A stretch of 64,000 bases of DNA from NCBI RefSeq assembly GCF_024499055.1, contig NZ_CP071249.1:2473001-2537000 (forward strand). The letters run 5' to 3'. This document shows, piece after piece, positions 62,848 to 64,000 of this stretch. The position numbers were made by a program, and so were the translations under genes. This stretch comes from Turicibacter bilis (GTDB lineage Bacteria > Bacillota_I > Bacilli_A > MOL361 > Turicibacteraceae). The notes under the pieces were generated by a model. The model was not told the DNA's origin and ran no database searches. It saw only the letters and a program-made list of their open reading frames with translations. How positions within the stretch are numbered: the first letter of the stretch is position 1; every line of letters starts with the position of its first letter.

Positions 62848-63540
62848 GGTGTCATGTTATTTGGGGTTTTATATCGGCGTGGGAATCGATATAAAATAAA
62901 TTATGGGTAATGTTTTGATTCAATTGTTTCGTTTTTTTAGTGTTGTGGGTTATAAATTTGGGAGATTTATAATCAATGTCAATACAAGATGGGTATTTAT
63001 TTAGGGTAAATTATTAAGATTAGAGTGATGCGAGAGAGTTTAATTAGCGGGGAAAGTATAAAGTAATAAGGGGTTATTACTTTAATAATGGAAAAATAAT
63101 TTTTAAATTTTTATTATTTACTTTATGATAGTTTATAAGTTTGAAATGAAGTTTTATATCGGGAAAGCTTCATTAAGCGATTGCTTCTAATTGGGAGGAA
63201 GTAGTCGCTTTTTTATTTAGGTATTGTGTTAGCATTATTTGATGAAATTGAATGATATTCTTTTTACTTGGAGAGGATTTCAATCGAATACCATCAAAAA
63301 GACACATCTTTTATGTTGAAACCGCATTCAGCATATGGTAAATTAATCTTTGTGACTCACAAGCTCTAATGATAGAGTTATCGTTTCATTCTGAGGGGGA
63401 TGAAGCAATTGTGATTACACGAAAGGAATGTATTAACTTTTTTTGAAAAATAGGTGATTAATCACTACTTTGTCACCATCACTTGCTTTTGGCGGCAACT
63501 TTATTATTAAAAACTTCAATGTGTTGGAGATCTAAAATGT
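62848..63540. other. Long intergenic region with hairpins and a possible decayed gene
   Basis: A perfect 10-bp inverted repeat, TTTTATATCG (62867-62876) and CGATATAAAA (62887-62896), follows the WYL gene. TTTTATATCG recurs at 63152-63161. A terminator-like hairpin, GCGATTGCTTC/GAAGTAGTCGC with wobble pairs and a T-run, lies at about 63178-63216. The remainder is AT-rich without an intact ORF. Confidence 0.45.
63268..63445 (+). pseudogene. Possible cupin-like gene remnant
   Basis: One frame reads SIEYHQKDTSFMLKPHSAYG then KLIFVTHKL and stops; a shifted frame continues ELSFHSEGDEAIVITRKECI. Joined, this resembles the cupin sensor part of an AraC-type regulator, interrupted by a frameshift or stop. 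No ribosome binding site. Weak evidence. Confidence 0.3.
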
Positions 63541-63570
63541 AAAACCACCCATGAAAAAATGGGTGGTTTT
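63541..63570. terminator. Intrinsic terminator of the partial minus-strand gene
   Basis: A 12-bp stem, AAAACCACCCAT/ATGGGTGGTTTT, with a 6-base loop, two bases from the stop codon. Confidence 0.9.
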
Positions 63571-63572
63571 AT

Positions 63573-64000
63573 TTATGTGAGAAGATAATCTTTTTTTGAT
63601 TCAGTGATGACTTCTGAATCTGAAAAGCTATAACCTTGCAACAAATTCATGTGAGAAAATAATTGGAATAGATAAAGGTCACTCATGAGTTCTGTTTTGG
63701 AATGTTTTCCATTCATTTCGATGAGTTGAATAGTAGCTGTTGGGTCTTCATCATAATTGGTCTCAACATGAGCAATAAGTTCAATGGAAGGAGCTGGGTG
63801 TTTGCTCATGTATCGAATCATACGTTCAATTTCTGCAATGGTTTGATGAAGGTTTAATTGTTTCAAGGTTACTAAAACATTTGGGTCTAGAATATCTTCA
63901 TACTCAAGTTCATAGATCAGACGCCCTAATTCATGAATGACAAAGAAGAGGTAATAAATGTCGACTCCATTTCCACTAAAGTCAATAGAGCCTTCATGAC
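63573..64000 (-). CDS. Hypothetical protein, C-terminal part (5' end beyond window)
   Basis: The frame is open to the edge of the window, so at least 142 C-terminal residues are coded. It runs from HEGSIDFSGNGVDIYYLFFV through LEYEDILDPNVLVTLKQLNL to DSEVITESKKDYLLT. Internal Met and Leu codons near 63866 have no ribosome binding site, so a start there is unlikely. The protein is soluble, acidic and mixed alpha/beta. I do not recognise the family. A strong terminator follows it. Confidence 0.65.
   Translation of the reverse strand, partial: HEGSIDFSGNGVDIYYLFFVIHELGRLIYELEYEDILDPNVLVTLKQLNLHQTIAEIERMIRYMSKHPAPSIELIAHVETNYDEDPTATIQLIEMNGKHSKTELMSDLYLFQLFSHMNLLQGYSFSDSEVITESKKDYLLT

Overview
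The window is AT-rich, with the codon use, purine-rich ribosome binding sites and short intrinsic terminators of a low-GC Bacillota (Firmicutes) chromosome. A bile salt hydrolase, a large lactose/galactose/galactan region, a bacitracin-type ABC exporter and SH3b wall proteins suggest a gut commensal. A Turicibacter-like organism fits, but no rRNA or other marker here can prove it. I saw no tRNA, rRNA or CRISPR array.

Layout. 1-2600: the end of a 6-phospho-beta-glucosidase gene, an intact IS30-family insertion sequence (830-1888), and a DUF2383-type helical protein with a truncated tandem duplicate. 2950-6660: a small defence-like island. It holds an orphan Panacea/zinc-finger regulator behind a cluster of TGTATCAT sites, a remnant of the HsdR C-terminus, and the most interesting locus of the window. 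At that locus a sigma-A promoter drives 53-bp tandem repeats, then comes an intrinsic terminator, then a gene for a PBECR4-like putative nuclease. The repeats can each form an H-type pseudoknot, and loop and partner bases covary between copies. This is the architecture of a type III (RNA-antitoxin) toxin-antitoxin system, with a toxin that does not look like ToxN, CptN or TenpN. A second, orphan repeat array with its own terminator lies just upstream.

6700-16500: small unknown proteins, a pRiA4b ORF-3-type protein, lipoproteins, a giant SH3b-repeat glucosaminidase with recently amplified 225-bp repeats, a bile salt hydrolase, and an ECF sigma factor with its probable anti-sigma factor. 16500-31300: a CPA1 antiporter with a candidate attenuated leader, a ParA-family pair, a HAD phosphatase, a CPBP protease, a MacB-type ABC exporter, a MetE-like methyltransferase with a LysR regulator, XRE and UPF0145 proteins, and a three-gene membrane operon ending in a degenerate Mrr-type protein.

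31300-62850: mostly sugar metabolism. An AraC regulator sits beside an alpha-galactoside ABC importer (binding protein and two permeases; no ATPase here) and a GH36 alpha-galactosidase. Then come a GPH sugar:cation symporter, an odd IF2_N-glycosyltransferase protein, SEC-C methionine aminopeptidase, LacZ, a Crh-like HPr paralogue, an orphan sugar-binding lipoprotein, IlvE and a GNAT protein. GalM and a LacI-type regulator diverge from galK-galT-galE. A secreted GH53 endo-galactanase and a WYL regulator follow. Together these could cut galactan outside the cell, import galacto-oligosaccharides, cleave alpha- and beta-galactosides inside, and feed galactose into the Leloir pathway. Several of these promoters carry cre-like boxes and a shared TACTAAAAAAGTA-type site.

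Intergenic regions at about 9.1, 42.7, 44.4, 52.7 and 59.3 kb carry copies of one structured repeat family. In one copy it is expanded by a 51-bp tandem array. The window ends in a partial gene on the minus strand.
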